From Pseudomonas paraeruginosa PA7 (GTDB lineage: Bacteria; Pseudomonadota; Gammaproteobacteria; Pseudomonadales; Pseudomonadaceae), in the NCBI RefSeq assembly GCF_000017205.1, contig NC_009656.1, positions 1,120,001 through 1,184,000 on the forward strand: a stretch of 64,000 bases of DNA. Direction: 5' to 3'. The notes beneath the pieces were generated by a model. The model saw only the letters and a list, made by a program, of their open reading frames with translations, had not been told where the DNA came from and did not search any database. A program made the position numbers and the translations under genes. Of this stretch, positions 35,024-49,832 are shown piece by piece. Position 1 is the first letter of the stretch. Each line of letters begins with the position of its first letter.

Positions 35024-35055
35024 CGAGACGGACAGGTTCGCGGCGGCTCCGGAGC

Positions 35056-36297
35056 CTAGCGCCTGCCGCGCAACCACTCCAGCGCGCCCAGCCCCGCCAC
35101 GCGCCCGCTGGCGAAGCAGGCGGTCAGCAGGTAGCCGCCGGTGGGCGCCTCCCAGTCGAGCATTTCGCCGGCGCAGAACACCCCGGGCAGGACCTTGAGC
35201 ATCAGCTTGCGATCGAGCGCCTCGAAGCGCACGCCGCCGGCGCTGCTGATCGCCTCGTCCAGCGGACGCGGACGCAGCAGCCGCAATGGCAGGCGCTTGA
35301 TCGCCGCCGCCAGGCGGGCCGGATCGGCGTAGGTGTCGGCGGGCGAGAGTTCGCGCAGCAGGCCGGCGCGTACCCCGTCGATACCCAGCTGGCTGCGCAG
35401 GTGGTTGGCCATCGAACGGGAACCGCGCGGTCGGGACAGGGCCTTCTCGATCTGCTCGTGGCTCCGGTTCGGCAGCAGGTCGAGCAGTACGTCGGCCGCC
35501 CCCTGCGTTTCGATCCGAGCGCGGATCGCGGCGGACAGCGCATAGACCAGGCTGCCCTCGATGCCGTTGCCGGTGACGACGAACTCGCCCTGGCGCGGCG
35601 TGTCGCCCGGCAAGCCCATGGCCACCGGCTTGACCGGCGCGCCGGCGAACCTGTCGCGGAACAGCTCGCTCCAGCCGACGCACTCGAAACCACAATTGCT
35701 CGGGCGCAGGGCCTCGACCTCGATCCCGCGCGCCTGCAACAGGGGCACCCAGGCGCCATCGGAGCCCAGGCGGCGCCAACTGCCGCCGCCGAGGGCGAGG
35801 ATCATGGCATCGACCCGCAGCGTCTGGCGTTCGCTGCCGCTCTGGATGTCCAGCGCGCCATCCGGGTGCCAACCCAGCCAGCGGCTGCGGGTATGGATGA
35901 GCACGCCCTGCTCGCGCAGGCGCTTGAGCCAGGCGCGGAGCAGGGGGGCGGCCTTCATGTCCGTGGGGAAGACCCGGCCGGAGCTGCCGACGAAGGTGTC
36001 GATGCCCAGGTCATGGATCCAGGCGCGCAGGGCTTCCGCATCGAAATCTCCGAGCAATCCGGAAATTTCTTCCCGGCGCTTTCCATAGCGGCTGAGAAAT
36101 TGCGCCTTGGCTTCCGCATGGGTGATGTTCATGCCGCCGACGCCCGCGAGGAGAAACTTGCGGCCGACCGAAGGCATGGCATCGAACACTTCCGTACGCA
36201 CGCCCTCCCTGCTCAGGACTTCCGCGGCCATCAGGCCAGCGGGGCCGCCGCCGATGATGGCGACTCGGGGGGAGGGGCGATGGGGTTGGCTGGGCAT
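35056..36297 (-). CDS. HI0933/YhiN-like NAD(P)/FAD flavoprotein
   Basis: This is a 413-residue cytoplasmic flavoprotein of the HI0933 (BaiN/RdsA-like, TIGR03862) family. The N-terminal dinucleotide-binding motif VAIIGGGPAGLMAAEVL is followed by GRKFLLAGVGGMNITHAE. The C-terminal FAD motif includes GVFCAGEMLDWEAPTGGYLLTACFASGRVAG. Relatives are presumed oxidoreductases; in gut bacteria one family member reduces bile-acid intermediates, but the substrate in Pseudomonas is unknown. I chose the ATG at 36297 because it begins just before the Rossmann motif. The 77-codon upstream extension is non-conserved and Arg/Pro-rich. Confidence 0.88.
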   Translation of the reverse strand: MPSQPHRPSPRVAIIGGGPAGLMAAEVLSREGVRTEVFDAMPSVGRKFLLAGVGGMNITHAEAKAQFLSRYGKRREEISGLLGDFDAEALRAWIHDLGIDTFVGSSGRVFPTDMKAAPLLRAWLKRLREQGVLIHTRSRWLGWHPDGALDIQSGSERQTLRVDAMILALGGGSWRRLGSDGAWVPLLQARGIEVEALRPSNCGFECVGWSELFRDRFAGAPVKPVAMGLPGDTPRQGEFVVTGNGIEGSLVYALSAAIRARIETQGAADVLLDLLPNRSHEQIEKALSRPRGSRSMANHLRSQLGIDGVRAGLLRELSPADTYADPARLAAAIKRLPLRLLRPRPLDEAISSAGGVRFEALDRKLMLKVLPGVFCAGEMLDWEAPTGGYLLTACFASGRVAGLGALEWLRGRR

Positions 36298-36464
36298 GTG
36301 GATGACGCGCGTGACTGGAGGAAACAGGCGCGCAGTGTACCCGAGGCGAAGAGCGGCTCCGAGCCCCGGGAACCACGAAGCCTCCCGGCGCGGCGTCTGG
36401 TCGGGAAATGATCGATTCTCGCGGAGCCAGCGGTGGCGCGGTGCGCAAGCCGTTTTTCGCATCT

Positions 36465-36497
36465 TGTCCACAGCTGGCTCCACATGCTTTGTGGACA
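36465..36497. repeat. TGTCCACA/TGTGGACA inverted repeat
   Basis: Perfect 8-bp arms at 36465-36472 and 36490-36497 enclose 17 nt in the gap between the flavoprotein gene and rocA1. TTGTCCACA is one base from the DnaA box TTATCCACA. The function is unknown. Confidence 0.35.
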
Positions 36498-36574
36498 TTT
36501 CTGCCCTCTCGCCGGGAGGGCGGCGCGGCAACCAACCGGGCGCCGCTCGCCGGCGGAAGGCGTGAAGCCCGGTC

Positions 36575-37204
36575 TCAGCTGATCAGCGAGTTGCGCTTGG
36601 CGAATTCCGCGAGGTCGACCAGCGAGCCCAGGCCAAGCTTCTGCAGCAGGCGGGTCTTGTAGGTGCTGACGGTCTTGTTGCTGAGGAACAGCTTCTCGCC
36701 GATGGCCTTGTTCGAATATCCCATGGCGAGATGCTGCAGGACGATCATCTCGCGGTCCGAGAGCAGGCCGATGAGTTCGCTTTCGGAAATCCGCTCCGGC
36801 GGGGTGCCGAGGGTATCGAAGGTCAGCGAGGGGAAGAAGGTATAGCCCGCGGTGACGGCGTTCAGGGCGTTGATCAGGTTGCCCAGGTCTTCTTCCTTGT
36901 TGACGAAGCCCCGGGCGCCCACCTGGATGCAGCGCTTGCAGAAGGCTTCCGCGGATTGCGAGGTGAGAACCAGCACCTGGCTGCGCAATTCCAGCGATTT
37001 GATCCGCGAGATCACGGTCAGGCCGTCGAGCTTGGGAATGCCGATGTCGAGAATCACCACGTCCGGCTCGTGCTCCCGGACCAGTTGGATGGCGTCCACG
37101 CCATTGTCCGTCTCGGCCACCACCTGCAAGCCATGCTTTTCCAGCAGGACGCGCACGGCGAGGCGGATGACGGGATGGTCGTCGACGATCAGGACGGTAT
37201 GCAT
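36575..37204 (-). CDS. rocA1: Response regulator RocA1 (SadA)
   Basis: RocA1 is the DNA-binding output of the Roc1 (Sad) system, which controls Cup fimbriae and type III secretion in P. aeruginosa. The 209-residue protein has an N-terminal receiver with phosphoacceptor Asp53 (VVILDIGIPKLDGL) and the acidic pair D8-D9. A C-terminal LuxR-type HTH follows (about 145-205; LSDREMIVLQHLAMGYSNKAIGEKLFLSNKTVSTYKTRLLQKLG). It is divergent from rocR across about 280 nt. The ATG at 37204 is unambiguous. Confidence 0.96.
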   Translation of the reverse strand: MHTVLIVDDHPVIRLAVRVLLEKHGLQVVAETDNGVDAIQLVREHEPDVVILDIGIPKLDGLTVISRIKSLELRSQVLVLTSQSAEAFCKRCIQVGARGFVNKEEDLGNLINALNAVTAGYTFFPSLTFDTLGTPPERISESELIGLLSDREMIVLQHLAMGYSNKAIGEKLFLSNKTVSTYKTRLLQKLGLGSLVDLAEFAKRNSLIS

Positions 37205-37407
37205 AAGTTCGATTTACCTTGAGGGACCGGTGTTGCTCCGGGCTTCGACTTCCCGAGCGCTTCCACCGCTGGTCATCCATGTTGGGGCGCTAAGCCGATA
37301 TCGCTGCCCAGAATAGCCTGTTACGGCAGGGCGATCCGCTTTTTCATGTGTACTCATGCTAATCCAACGGGGCCTTCAAATCAGTAGGAAAATTCCCACA
37401 AAACATG

Positions 37408-37419
37408 GGGACTTGTCCC
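37408..37419. promoter_or_regulatory. Palindrome in the rocA1-rocR intergenic region
   Basis: GGGACTTGTCCC is a perfect 12-bp palindrome flanked by near-symmetrical CAT/AT, 68 nt before the rocR ATG and about 200 nt before rocA1. It could be a regulator site. Which protein binds is unknown. Confidence 0.35.
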
Positions 37420-37486
37420 ATAGGTCTAGTAAGGGAAAAACAGCAGTATATCGCCGGTATTTTCTGGAATCCCTGCGTGAGCCGCG

Positions 37487-38665
37487 ATGAATGATTTGAA
37501 TGTGCTGGTGCTGGAAGATGAGCCATTCCAGCGTCTGGTGGCTGTCACCGCCCTGAAGAAGGTTGTGCCCGGATCGATCCTCGAAGCGGCGGATGGCAAG
37601 GAGGCCGTTGCGATTCTGGAGTCCTGCGGGCATGTGGACATCGCCATCTGCGACCTGCAGATGAGCGGCATGGATGGCCTGGCCTTCCTTCGTCATGCGA
37701 GCCTGAGCGGCAAGGTCCATTCGGTGATCCTCAGCAGCGAGGTCGATCCTATCCTGCGCCAGGCCACCATTTCCATGATCGAATGCCTGGGCCTGAACTT
37801 TCTCGGCGACCTCGGCAAACCATTCAGCCTGGAGCGTATCACCGCCCTGCTGACCCGCTACAACGCCCATCGCCAGGACCAGCCGCGGCAGGTCGAGGTG
37901 GCCGAGCTGCCCTCGGTGGCGGACGTCGTGCGCGGCCTGGACAACGGCGAATTCGAAGCCTACTACCAGCCGAAGGTGGCCCTCGACGGCGGCGGGCTGA
38001 TCGGCGCGGAGGTCCTGGCGCGCTGGAACCACCCGCACCTGGGCGTGCTGCCGCCCTCGCATTTCCTGTATGTGATGGAGAGCTACAACCTGATCGACAA
38101 ACTGTTCTGGCAACTGTTCAGCCAGGGGCTGTCGATGCGCAGGAAGCTGGCGCAGCTCGGGCAGCCGATCAATCTAGCGTTCAACGTCCATCCTTCGCAA
38201 CTGGGGTCCCGGGCGCTGGCCGAAAACATCTCGGCGTTGCTGACCGAGTTCCACCTCCCGCCCAGTTCCGTGATGTTCGAGATCACCGAAACCGGCCTCA
38301 TCAGCGCGCCGGCGAGCAGCCTGGAGAACCTGGTGCGCCTGCGGATCATGGGCTGCGGCCTGGCGATGGACGACTTCGGCGCCGGCTACTCCTCCCTCGA
38401 CCGGCTATGCGAGTTCCCGTTCAGCCAGATCAAGCTCGACCGGACCTTCGTGCACAAGATGAAAAGCCAGCCGAGAAGCTGTGCCGTCATCAGCAGCGTG
38501 GTGGCTCTGGCGCAGGCGCTGGGGATTTCCCTGGTGGTCGAAGGGGTGGAGAGCGACGAGCAGCGGGTGCGCCTGATCGAACTCGGTTGCTCGATAGCCC
38601 AGGGCTACCTGTTCGCCCGACCGATGCCGGAGCAGCATTTCCTCGACTACTGCTCCGGTTCCTGA
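37487..38665 (+). CDS. rocR: Response regulator with c-di-GMP phosphodiesterase RocR (SadR)
   Basis: RocR hydrolyses c-di-GMP and antagonises RocA1 signalling in the Roc1 system. The 392-residue protein has a receiver (1-125) with Asp56 in CDLQMSGMDG and an EAL domain (about 145-392). The signature is EVL rather than EAL at residues 175-177 (GAEVLARWNHPHLG), with Glu175 preserved. Further catalytic motifs are FNVHPSQL, FEITETGL, MDDFGAGYSSLDRL (metal and loop-6 residues), IKLDRTFV and VVEGVESDEQ. Length and residue numbering agree with the characterised enzyme. It reads towards rocS1, 133 nt away. Confidence 0.97.
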   Translation: MNDLNVLVLEDEPFQRLVAVTALKKVVPGSILEAADGKEAVAILESCGHVDIAICDLQMSGMDGLAFLRHASLSGKVHSVILSSEVDPILRQATISMIECLGLNFLGDLGKPFSLERITALLTRYNAHRQDQPRQVEVAELPSVADVVRGLDNGEFEAYYQPKVALDGGGLIGAEVLARWNHPHLGVLPPSHFLYVMESYNLIDKLFWQLFSQGLSMRRKLAQLGQPINLAFNVHPSQLGSRALAENISALLTEFHLPPSSVMFEITETGLISAPASSLENLVRLRIMGCGLAMDDFGAGYSSLDRLCEFPFSQIKLDRTFVHKMKSQPRSCAVISSVVALAQALGISLVVEGVESDEQRVRLIELGCSIAQGYLFARPMPEQHFLDYCSGS

Positions 38666-38798
38666 GGCCGTGGCGTCGGCAGCGGGTCGCCTCGCGCCGG
38701 ACCGCTGGCCGAACGCCTGACGCATCGCGTCAGCCATTTTCCCTGGCCGTGCCTGGCCTCGTTCAGACGCCGGCCTTCCACTTCACGACCCGACTCCC

Positions 38799-42446
<3,648 letters not shown>

Positions 42447-42547
42447 CCCGCGGCTCTTTTTCTTGCATGCCGGTCGCCTGGGTGCCGCAACCGCCGGCGC
42501 GGTAAAGCGATCGTCATCGCTTTGCCCGAGGATCGGACATGTCCAGG

Positions 42548-45482
<2,935 letters not shown>

Positions 45483-45515
45483 CCCGTCGACAGCCCGAAT
45501 TCGAGGAAACACCCC

Positions 45516-46385
45516 ATGACCCAGATACTCGACAACCTGGTGGCTTTGCTGAGCCTGGAACCCATCGAGGAGAACCTGTTCCGGGGCATGAGCCAGGATC
45601 TCGGCTTCCGCCAGCTCTATGGCGGCCAGGTCCTGGGCCAGGCACTGTCGGCGGCCAGCCAGACGGTGGAGGACGATCGCCACGTACACTCCATGCACGG
45701 CTACTTCCTGCGTCCCGGCGACGCCGGCATGCCGGTAGTCTACCAGGTCGACCGGGTGCGCGACGGCGGCAGCTTCAGCACCCGCCGGGTCACCGCGATC
45801 CAGAAAGGCCAGCCGATCTTCACCCTGAGCAGCTCCTTTCAGTACGACGAGGAAGGCTTCCACCACCAGATCGAGATGCCCGAGGTGGTCGGCCCGGACA
45901 ACCTGCCGTCGGAGCTGGAACTGACCCGCCTGCGCGCCGAGCGGATTCCCGAGCGCATCCGCGACAAGCTGCTGTATCCGAAGCCGATCGAGATCCGCCC
46001 GGTCACCCAGCACGACCCCTACGACCCGCAGCCGGACGAGCCGGTGAAATACCTCTGGTTCCGCGCCGACGGCAAGCTGCCGGACGTCCCGGCGCTGCAC
46101 AAGTACCTGCTGGCCTACGCCTCGGACTTCGGCTTCCTCACCACCTCGATGCAACCCCACGCCGTGTCGGTGTGGCAGAAGACCATGCAGGTCGCCAGCC
46201 TCGACCACGCCCTGTGGTTCCACCGCGACTTGCGCGCGGACGAGTGGCTGCTCTATGCCATCGACAGCCCCTGGGCCGGCAACGCACGCGGTTTCGTGCG
46301 CGGCAGCATCTTCAACCAGAGCGGCCAGCTGGTCGCCTCGTCGAGCCAGGAAGGCCTGATCCGCAAGCGCGAGGACTGGGCGTGA
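45516..46385 (+). CDS. tesB: Acyl-CoA thioesterase II
   Basis: TesB hydrolyses medium- and long-chain acyl-CoAs. The 289-residue protein is a double-hotdog, with EENLFRGMSQDLGFRQLYGGQVLGQAL at the N-terminus and a C-terminal half with LDHALWFHRDLRADEWLLYAIDSPWAGNARGF, which includes the catalytic Asp/Thr/Gln network region. The N-terminal motif HGYFLRPGDAGMPVVYQVDRVRDGGSF is typical. A GAGGAAA element precedes the ATG at 45516, 34 nt after the SagB-like gene. Its stop overlaps the start of the HAD gene by 4 nt. Confidence 0.96.
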   Translation: MTQILDNLVALLSLEPIEENLFRGMSQDLGFRQLYGGQVLGQALSAASQTVEDDRHVHSMHGYFLRPGDAGMPVVYQVDRVRDGGSFSTRRVTAIQKGQPIFTLSSSFQYDEEGFHHQIEMPEVVGPDNLPSELELTRLRAERIPERIRDKLLYPKPIEIRPVTQHDPYDPQPDEPVKYLWFRADGKLPDVPALHKYLLAYASDFGFLTTSMQPHAVSVWQKTMQVASLDHALWFHRDLRADEWLLYAIDSPWAGNARGFVRGSIFNQSGQLVASSSQEGLIRKREDWA

Positions 46386-46978
46386 GGCTGGCCGACATCC
46401 ATCACTGGGTATTCGACATGGACGGCACCCTGACCCGGGCGGTGCACGACTTCCCGGCGATCCGCCGGGCGCTGGACATTCCCGAGCAGGACGACATCCT
46501 GCTGCACCTCGCCGCCCTGCCCGAAGCCGAGGCCGCGGCCAAGCACGCCTGGCTGCTGGAGCACGAGCGCGAGCTGGCCGAGGCCGCGCGGCCGGCGCCG
46601 GGCGCGCCGGAACTGGTGCGCGAGTTGCAGCGACGCGGCATGCGCCTGGGCATCCTGACCCGCAACGACCACCAGTTGGCGCTGATTACCCTCGAAGCGA
46701 TCGGCCTGGGCGGCTGCTTCCCCACCGAGCACATCCTCGGGCGTGGCGAGGCGCGGCCCAAGCCGGACCCGGACGGCCTGCTGCGCATCGCCAGGCGTTG
46801 GAACGTGACGCCGGCGGAGCTGGTGATGGTCGGCGACTACCGTTTCGACCTCGACTGCGGACGCGCCGCGGGTAGTCGCACGGTGCTGGTCAACCTGCCG
46901 GAAAACCCCTGGCCGGAGCTGGCCGACTGGCACGCTGCCGACTGCCATGCGTTGCTCGAGCAACTGCAAGCGCCGTAG
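46382..46978 (+). CDS. HAD-superfamily hydrolase, GTG start
   Basis: This is a 198-residue cytoplasmic phosphatase-like protein with canonical HAD motifs: I, VFDMDGTLTRA (Asp12 and Asp14); II, LGILTRNDHQ; III with Lys in ARPKPDPDGLLR; and IV, MVGDYRFDLDCG. The small helical cap between motifs I and II indicates a C1-type phosphatase, as in phosphoglycolate phosphatase or beta-phosphoglucomutase relatives. The GTG at 46382 overlaps the tesB stop (GTGA) and is the only start that keeps motif I near the N-terminus. It is the last gene of the operon, ended by a bidirectional terminator. Confidence 0.9.
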   Translation: MRLADIHHWVFDMDGTLTRAVHDFPAIRRALDIPEQDDILLHLAALPEAEAAAKHAWLLEHERELAEAARPAPGAPELVRELQRRGMRLGILTRNDHQLALITLEAIGLGGCFPTEHILGRGEARPKPDPDGLLRIARRWNVTPAELVMVGDYRFDLDCGRAAGSRTVLVNLPENPWPELADWHAADCHALLEQLQAP

Positions 46979-47032
46979 GAATATCCGGCGGAAGATCCCC
47001 AGGGCGAGAGCGCCAGCGCCCCGCTGAAAACG

Positions 47033-47068
47033 AAAAAAGCGCAGGAGGCCAGGCTCCTGCGCTTTTTT
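47033..47068. terminator. Bidirectional intrinsic terminator
   Basis: AAAAAA, GCGCAGGAG (47039-47047), a GCCAGG loop, CTCCTGCGC (47054-47062) and TTTTTT form a perfect nine-pair stem with A- and T-runs on both sides. It ends the GNAT-SagB-tesB-HAD operon from the left and the HU gene from the right. Confidence 0.92.
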
Positions 47069-47086
47069 GGGATGCGGTGGCCGTTA

Positions 47087-47368
47087 TCAGCCGTTGATCG
47101 CGTCGGTCAGGGCCTTGGCCGGAACGAACTTGGCTACACGCTTGGCAGCGATCTCGATCGCCTTGCCGGTCTGCGGGTTGCGGCCGGTGCGGGCGGGACG
47201 CTCGGAGACCTTCAGCTTGCCGATGCCCGGCAGGGTGATTTCGCCATCGTTCTCCAGGGCGTCCTTGACGATGTCGGTGAGCTGGTCGAGCGCGCTGCGA
47301 ACGGTGGTCTTCGGCGCGTCGATGGCTTCGGCGATGTCCTGGATCAGTTGGTCTTTGGTCAGTGCCAT
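47087..47368 (-). CDS. HU-family DNA-binding protein
   Basis: This is a 93-residue histone-like protein. The N-terminus MALTKDQLIQDIAEAIDAPKTTVRSALDQL is HU-like, and the signature GKLKVSERPARTGRNPQTGKAIEI covers the DNA-intercalating arm with its RNPQTG proline. It is one of the extra HU/IHF-like copies of pseudomonads rather than the main hupA or hupB product, judged by its divergent N-terminal helices. The ATG at 47368 is preceded by AAGGAG. A TAAAAT -10 candidate lies at 47432-47427 on the minus strand. The gene is monocistronic, ending at the shared bidirectional terminator. Confidence 0.93.
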   Translation of the reverse strand: MALTKDQLIQDIAEAIDAPKTTVRSALDQLTDIVKDALENDGEITLPGIGKLKVSERPARTGRNPQTGKAIEIAAKRVAKFVPAKALTDAING

Positions 47369-47962
47369 GGTGGTGTAGCTCCTTGGTGAAAGACTGCGCG
47401 AGGGGCCTCGCGCAGAAACGGGCGTGATTTTAAACAGCTTGGCGCGAATAAGGTTCCCTTTTCTCCGCTTATTTGTTTCCTCGCACGACGCGCATGACAG
47501 AGCCGTTACAGAGGTTTTCGCGGCTGTCGGGAATGATGCCGGCGTCGGTTGTCCGACGCACCCTCATGGTTCTGCCAGGAGCGCGCGCGTCCGGTTCCTG
47601 GTCAAGGATGATTGGTTATTTATGTGCGGGACACTCATCGATCAGGGTTATAAGCAGGACCTCCCGTTCCCTTCGCATCCTTTCCCGGAGCCTGCTGGGT
47701 AGTCCGGAGCGGCAGTGCCGCCTGTGCCGACAGGCCCTGGAAGCCCGCCTGCTGGGCGCCGCCCTGTAGAGGCGAGCGCGCATGGGACAAGGGGGAGGGT
47801 GCCTCGCGCTCATAAACTAATTTCCAAATATTATTTATATTGAGTTTTTTATAGCTGTAATCTACATCGCACCGGACCACCGGACTCGCTGTCGCCACCC
47901 ATTGCCCGTCCCTGGTCCGTTCTCCTCCGGAGCGCGGCACCGTTGCCTCCGAGGTTCGCCCG
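47369..47962. other. Gene-poor region between the HU gene and tauA
   Basis: This 594-nt stretch contains the HU promoter region (TAAAAT at 47427-47432, minus strand), a GCGTCGG-TTGT-CCGACGC hairpin (47542-47559) and, next to tauA, an AT-rich island (47808-47872). Two overlapping plus-strand frames (47424-47702 and 47473-47769) have no recognisable domains and no ribosome binding site, so I do not call them genes. A hypothetical gene may be annotated here in reference genomes. Confidence 0.5.
47808..47872 (+). promoter_or_regulatory. AT-rich tau promoter region
   Basis: About 65 nt are strongly AT-rich in a GC-rich genome, with repeated AAATATTATTTATATTG and TTTTTTATAG motifs, 90-155 nt before tauA. 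Sulfate-starvation promoters bound by CysB-type activators share this character; no exact site can be defined by eye. Confidence 0.45.
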
Positions 47963-48976
47963 ATGAAACGCCCGAATTCCCTGCACCGCCTGGTGGCAGC
48001 CCTGGCCCTTGCCAGCCTTTCCGTCGCCGCCCAGGCCGCCGACATCACGGTCGGCTACCAGACCGGCATCGACCCGACCAAGGTGCCCCAGGCCGATGGC
48101 CTGTACGAGAAAGCCATCGGCGAGAAGATCGACTGGCGCCGCTTCAACAGCGGTCCGGAAGTGATCGCCGCGCTCGCCTCCGGCGACCTGCAACTCGGCA
48201 ACATCGGGTCCAGCCCGCTGGCAGCGGCGACCTCGCGCAAGCTGCCGATCGTCTCCTTCATCGTTTCCGCGCAGATCAACGCCGCCGAGGCGCTGGTGGT
48301 GCGCAATGGAAGCGGGATCGAGAAACCCGAGGACCTGGCCGGCAAGATCATCGCTACCCCGTTCGTTTCAACCTCCCACTACAGCCTGCTCGGCGCCCTC
48401 AAGCACTGGCGGATCGATCCGTCCAAGGTGAAGATCGTCAACCTCAACCCGGCCGAGATCGCTGCCGCCTGGCGTCGCGGCGACATCGACGGGGCCTTCG
48501 TCTGGTCGCCGGCACTGGGCGAGATCAAGAAAAGCGGCAAGGTCCTCACCGACGCCGCCGAAGTCGGCCGGTGGGGTGCGCCGACCTTCGAGGTGTGGGT
48601 GGCGCGCAAGGACTTCGCCGAGAAGCATCCTGAAATCGTCGCCCGCTTCGCCCGCGTCAGCCTCGACTCCTTCGCCGACTACAACGCACACAAGGCCGAA
48701 TGGACCGCCGACTCCGAGCCGGTGAAGAAGATCGCCCGGCTGACCGGCGCCGATCCCAGGGACGTCCCCGAACTGCTGGCCGGCTCGACCTTCCCGGAAA
48801 GCCAGGCGCAACTGTCCGCAGACCTGCTCGGCGGCGGCACCGCCAAGGCTATTGCCGGCACTGCCGAATTCCTCAAGGAACAGAAGCGCGTGCCGGCCGT
48901 CCTCGGCGACTACTCGCCCTACGTCAGCGCCGACTTCGTGCGCCAGGCGGAGCAGGTCCAGGTCGGCCAGCGCTGA
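47963..48976 (+). CDS. tauA: Taurine ABC transporter, periplasmic binding protein
   Basis: TauA captures taurine or related sulfonates in the periplasm. The 337-residue protein has a signal peptide ending VAAQAA near residue 26 and begins its mature part ITVGYQTGIDPTKVPQADG, close to TauA proteins. Further family segments are WRRFNSGPEVIAALASGDLQLGNIGSSPLAAA, where the glycine/serine loop contacts the sulfonate, and GAFVWSPALGEIKKSG. It is the first gene of tauABCD, 64 nt before tauB. The AT-rich upstream region fits control by sulfate limitation. Confidence 0.95.
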   Translation: MKRPNSLHRLVAALALASLSVAAQAADITVGYQTGIDPTKVPQADGLYEKAIGEKIDWRRFNSGPEVIAALASGDLQLGNIGSSPLAAATSRKLPIVSFIVSAQINAAEALVVRNGSGIEKPEDLAGKIIATPFVSTSHYSLLGALKHWRIDPSKVKIVNLNPAEIAAAWRRGDIDGAFVWSPALGEIKKSGKVLTDAAEVGRWGAPTFEVWVARKDFAEKHPEIVARFARVSLDSFADYNAHKAEWTADSEPVKKIARLTGADPRDVPELLAGSTFPESQAQLSADLLGGGTAKAIAGTAEFLKEQKRVPAVLGDYSPYVSADFVRQAEQVQVGQR

Positions 48977-49040
48977 ATGCCGCGACTCCGCTCCGGCCTG
49001 TCGGAGCGGAGGCTTTCTTACCCTACGGAGGGCAGAACAC

Positions 49041-49832
49041 ATGAGCCGTCTGACGGCCGAGGCGATCAGCCTCTCATTCGAACAGCGCGGCCAGCGCCGC
49101 GCTATCCTCCGCGATCTCAGCCTGGGCCTGGCCAAGGGCGAGTCGCTGGTGGTGCTGGGTCCTTCGGGCTGCGGCAAGTCGACACTGCTGAACATCCTCG
49201 CCGGTTTCCAGAAGCCGGACCAGGGACGCGTGCAGATCGACGGCCGGACACTCGAAGGGCCCGGCGGCGAGCGCGGCGTGGTGTTTCAGGACGACGCCCT
49301 GATGCCCTGGCTCAACGCCCTCGACAACGTCGCCCTGGGCCTGCGCATCCGTGGCCTGGGCAAGGCCGAGCGCACCGCGCGGGCGCGCCAGGTCCTGCAA
49401 CTGGTGGGACTCCAGGAGTACGCCGGGCAGTCCGTCGCCCAGCTCTCCGGCGGCCAGCGCCAGCGCCTCGGGCTGGCACGCGCGCTGGCGGTCGAACCGG
49501 ACTTCCTGCTGCTCGACGAGCCGTTCGGCGCGCTCGACGCGCTGACCCGCGAGCGCATGCAGGTGCTTGTGCTGGACCTGTGGAAGCAGACCGGCAAGGG
49601 CCTCTTCCTGATCACCCACAGCGTCGACGAAGCGCTGTTCCTGGCCACCGACCTGGTGGTGATGGACGGCCCGCCGGCGCGCATCGTCAAGCGCCTGCCG
49701 ATGGACTTCGCGCGGCGTTACGCCGCCGGCGAAACGGTGCGTTCGATCAAGTCCGATCCCGAGTTCGGCCGTTTGCGCCAGGCGTTGCTGGACGAATTCC
49801 TCGATGTCGCGGAGGCCGAACATGCCCACTGA
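49041..49832 (+). CDS. tauB: Taurine ABC transporter, ATP-binding protein
   Basis: TauB is the cytoplasmic ATPase of the TauABC importer. The 263-residue protein has Walker A (VLGPSGCGKSTLLN, near residue 40), a Q-loop in GVVFQDDALMPWLNALDNV, the ABC signature AQLSGGQRQRLGLARAL, Walker B FLLLDEPFGALDALTRE and the switch histidine in FLITHSVDEALFLATDLVVMD. This combination is characteristic of the nitrate/sulfonate/taurine subfamily. The ATG at 49041 follows a GGAGGG element at about 9 nt. Its 3' end overlaps tauC by 11 nt. Confidence 0.95.
   Translation: MSRLTAEAISLSFEQRGQRRAILRDLSLGLAKGESLVVLGPSGCGKSTLLNILAGFQKPDQGRVQIDGRTLEGPGGERGVVFQDDALMPWLNALDNVALGLRIRGLGKAERTARARQVLQLVGLQEYAGQSVAQLSGGQRQRLGLARALAVEPDFLLLDEPFGALDALTRERMQVLVLDLWKQTGKGLFLITHSVDEALFLATDLVVMDGPPARIVKRLPMDFARRYAAGETVRSIKSDPEFGRLRQALLDEFLDVAEAEHAH

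Noticed and set aside
47424-47769. Two overlapping short plus-strand frames between the HU gene and tauA
   Set aside because: No ribosome binding site, no domains and overlapping frames. Kept only as a note in the gap entry.
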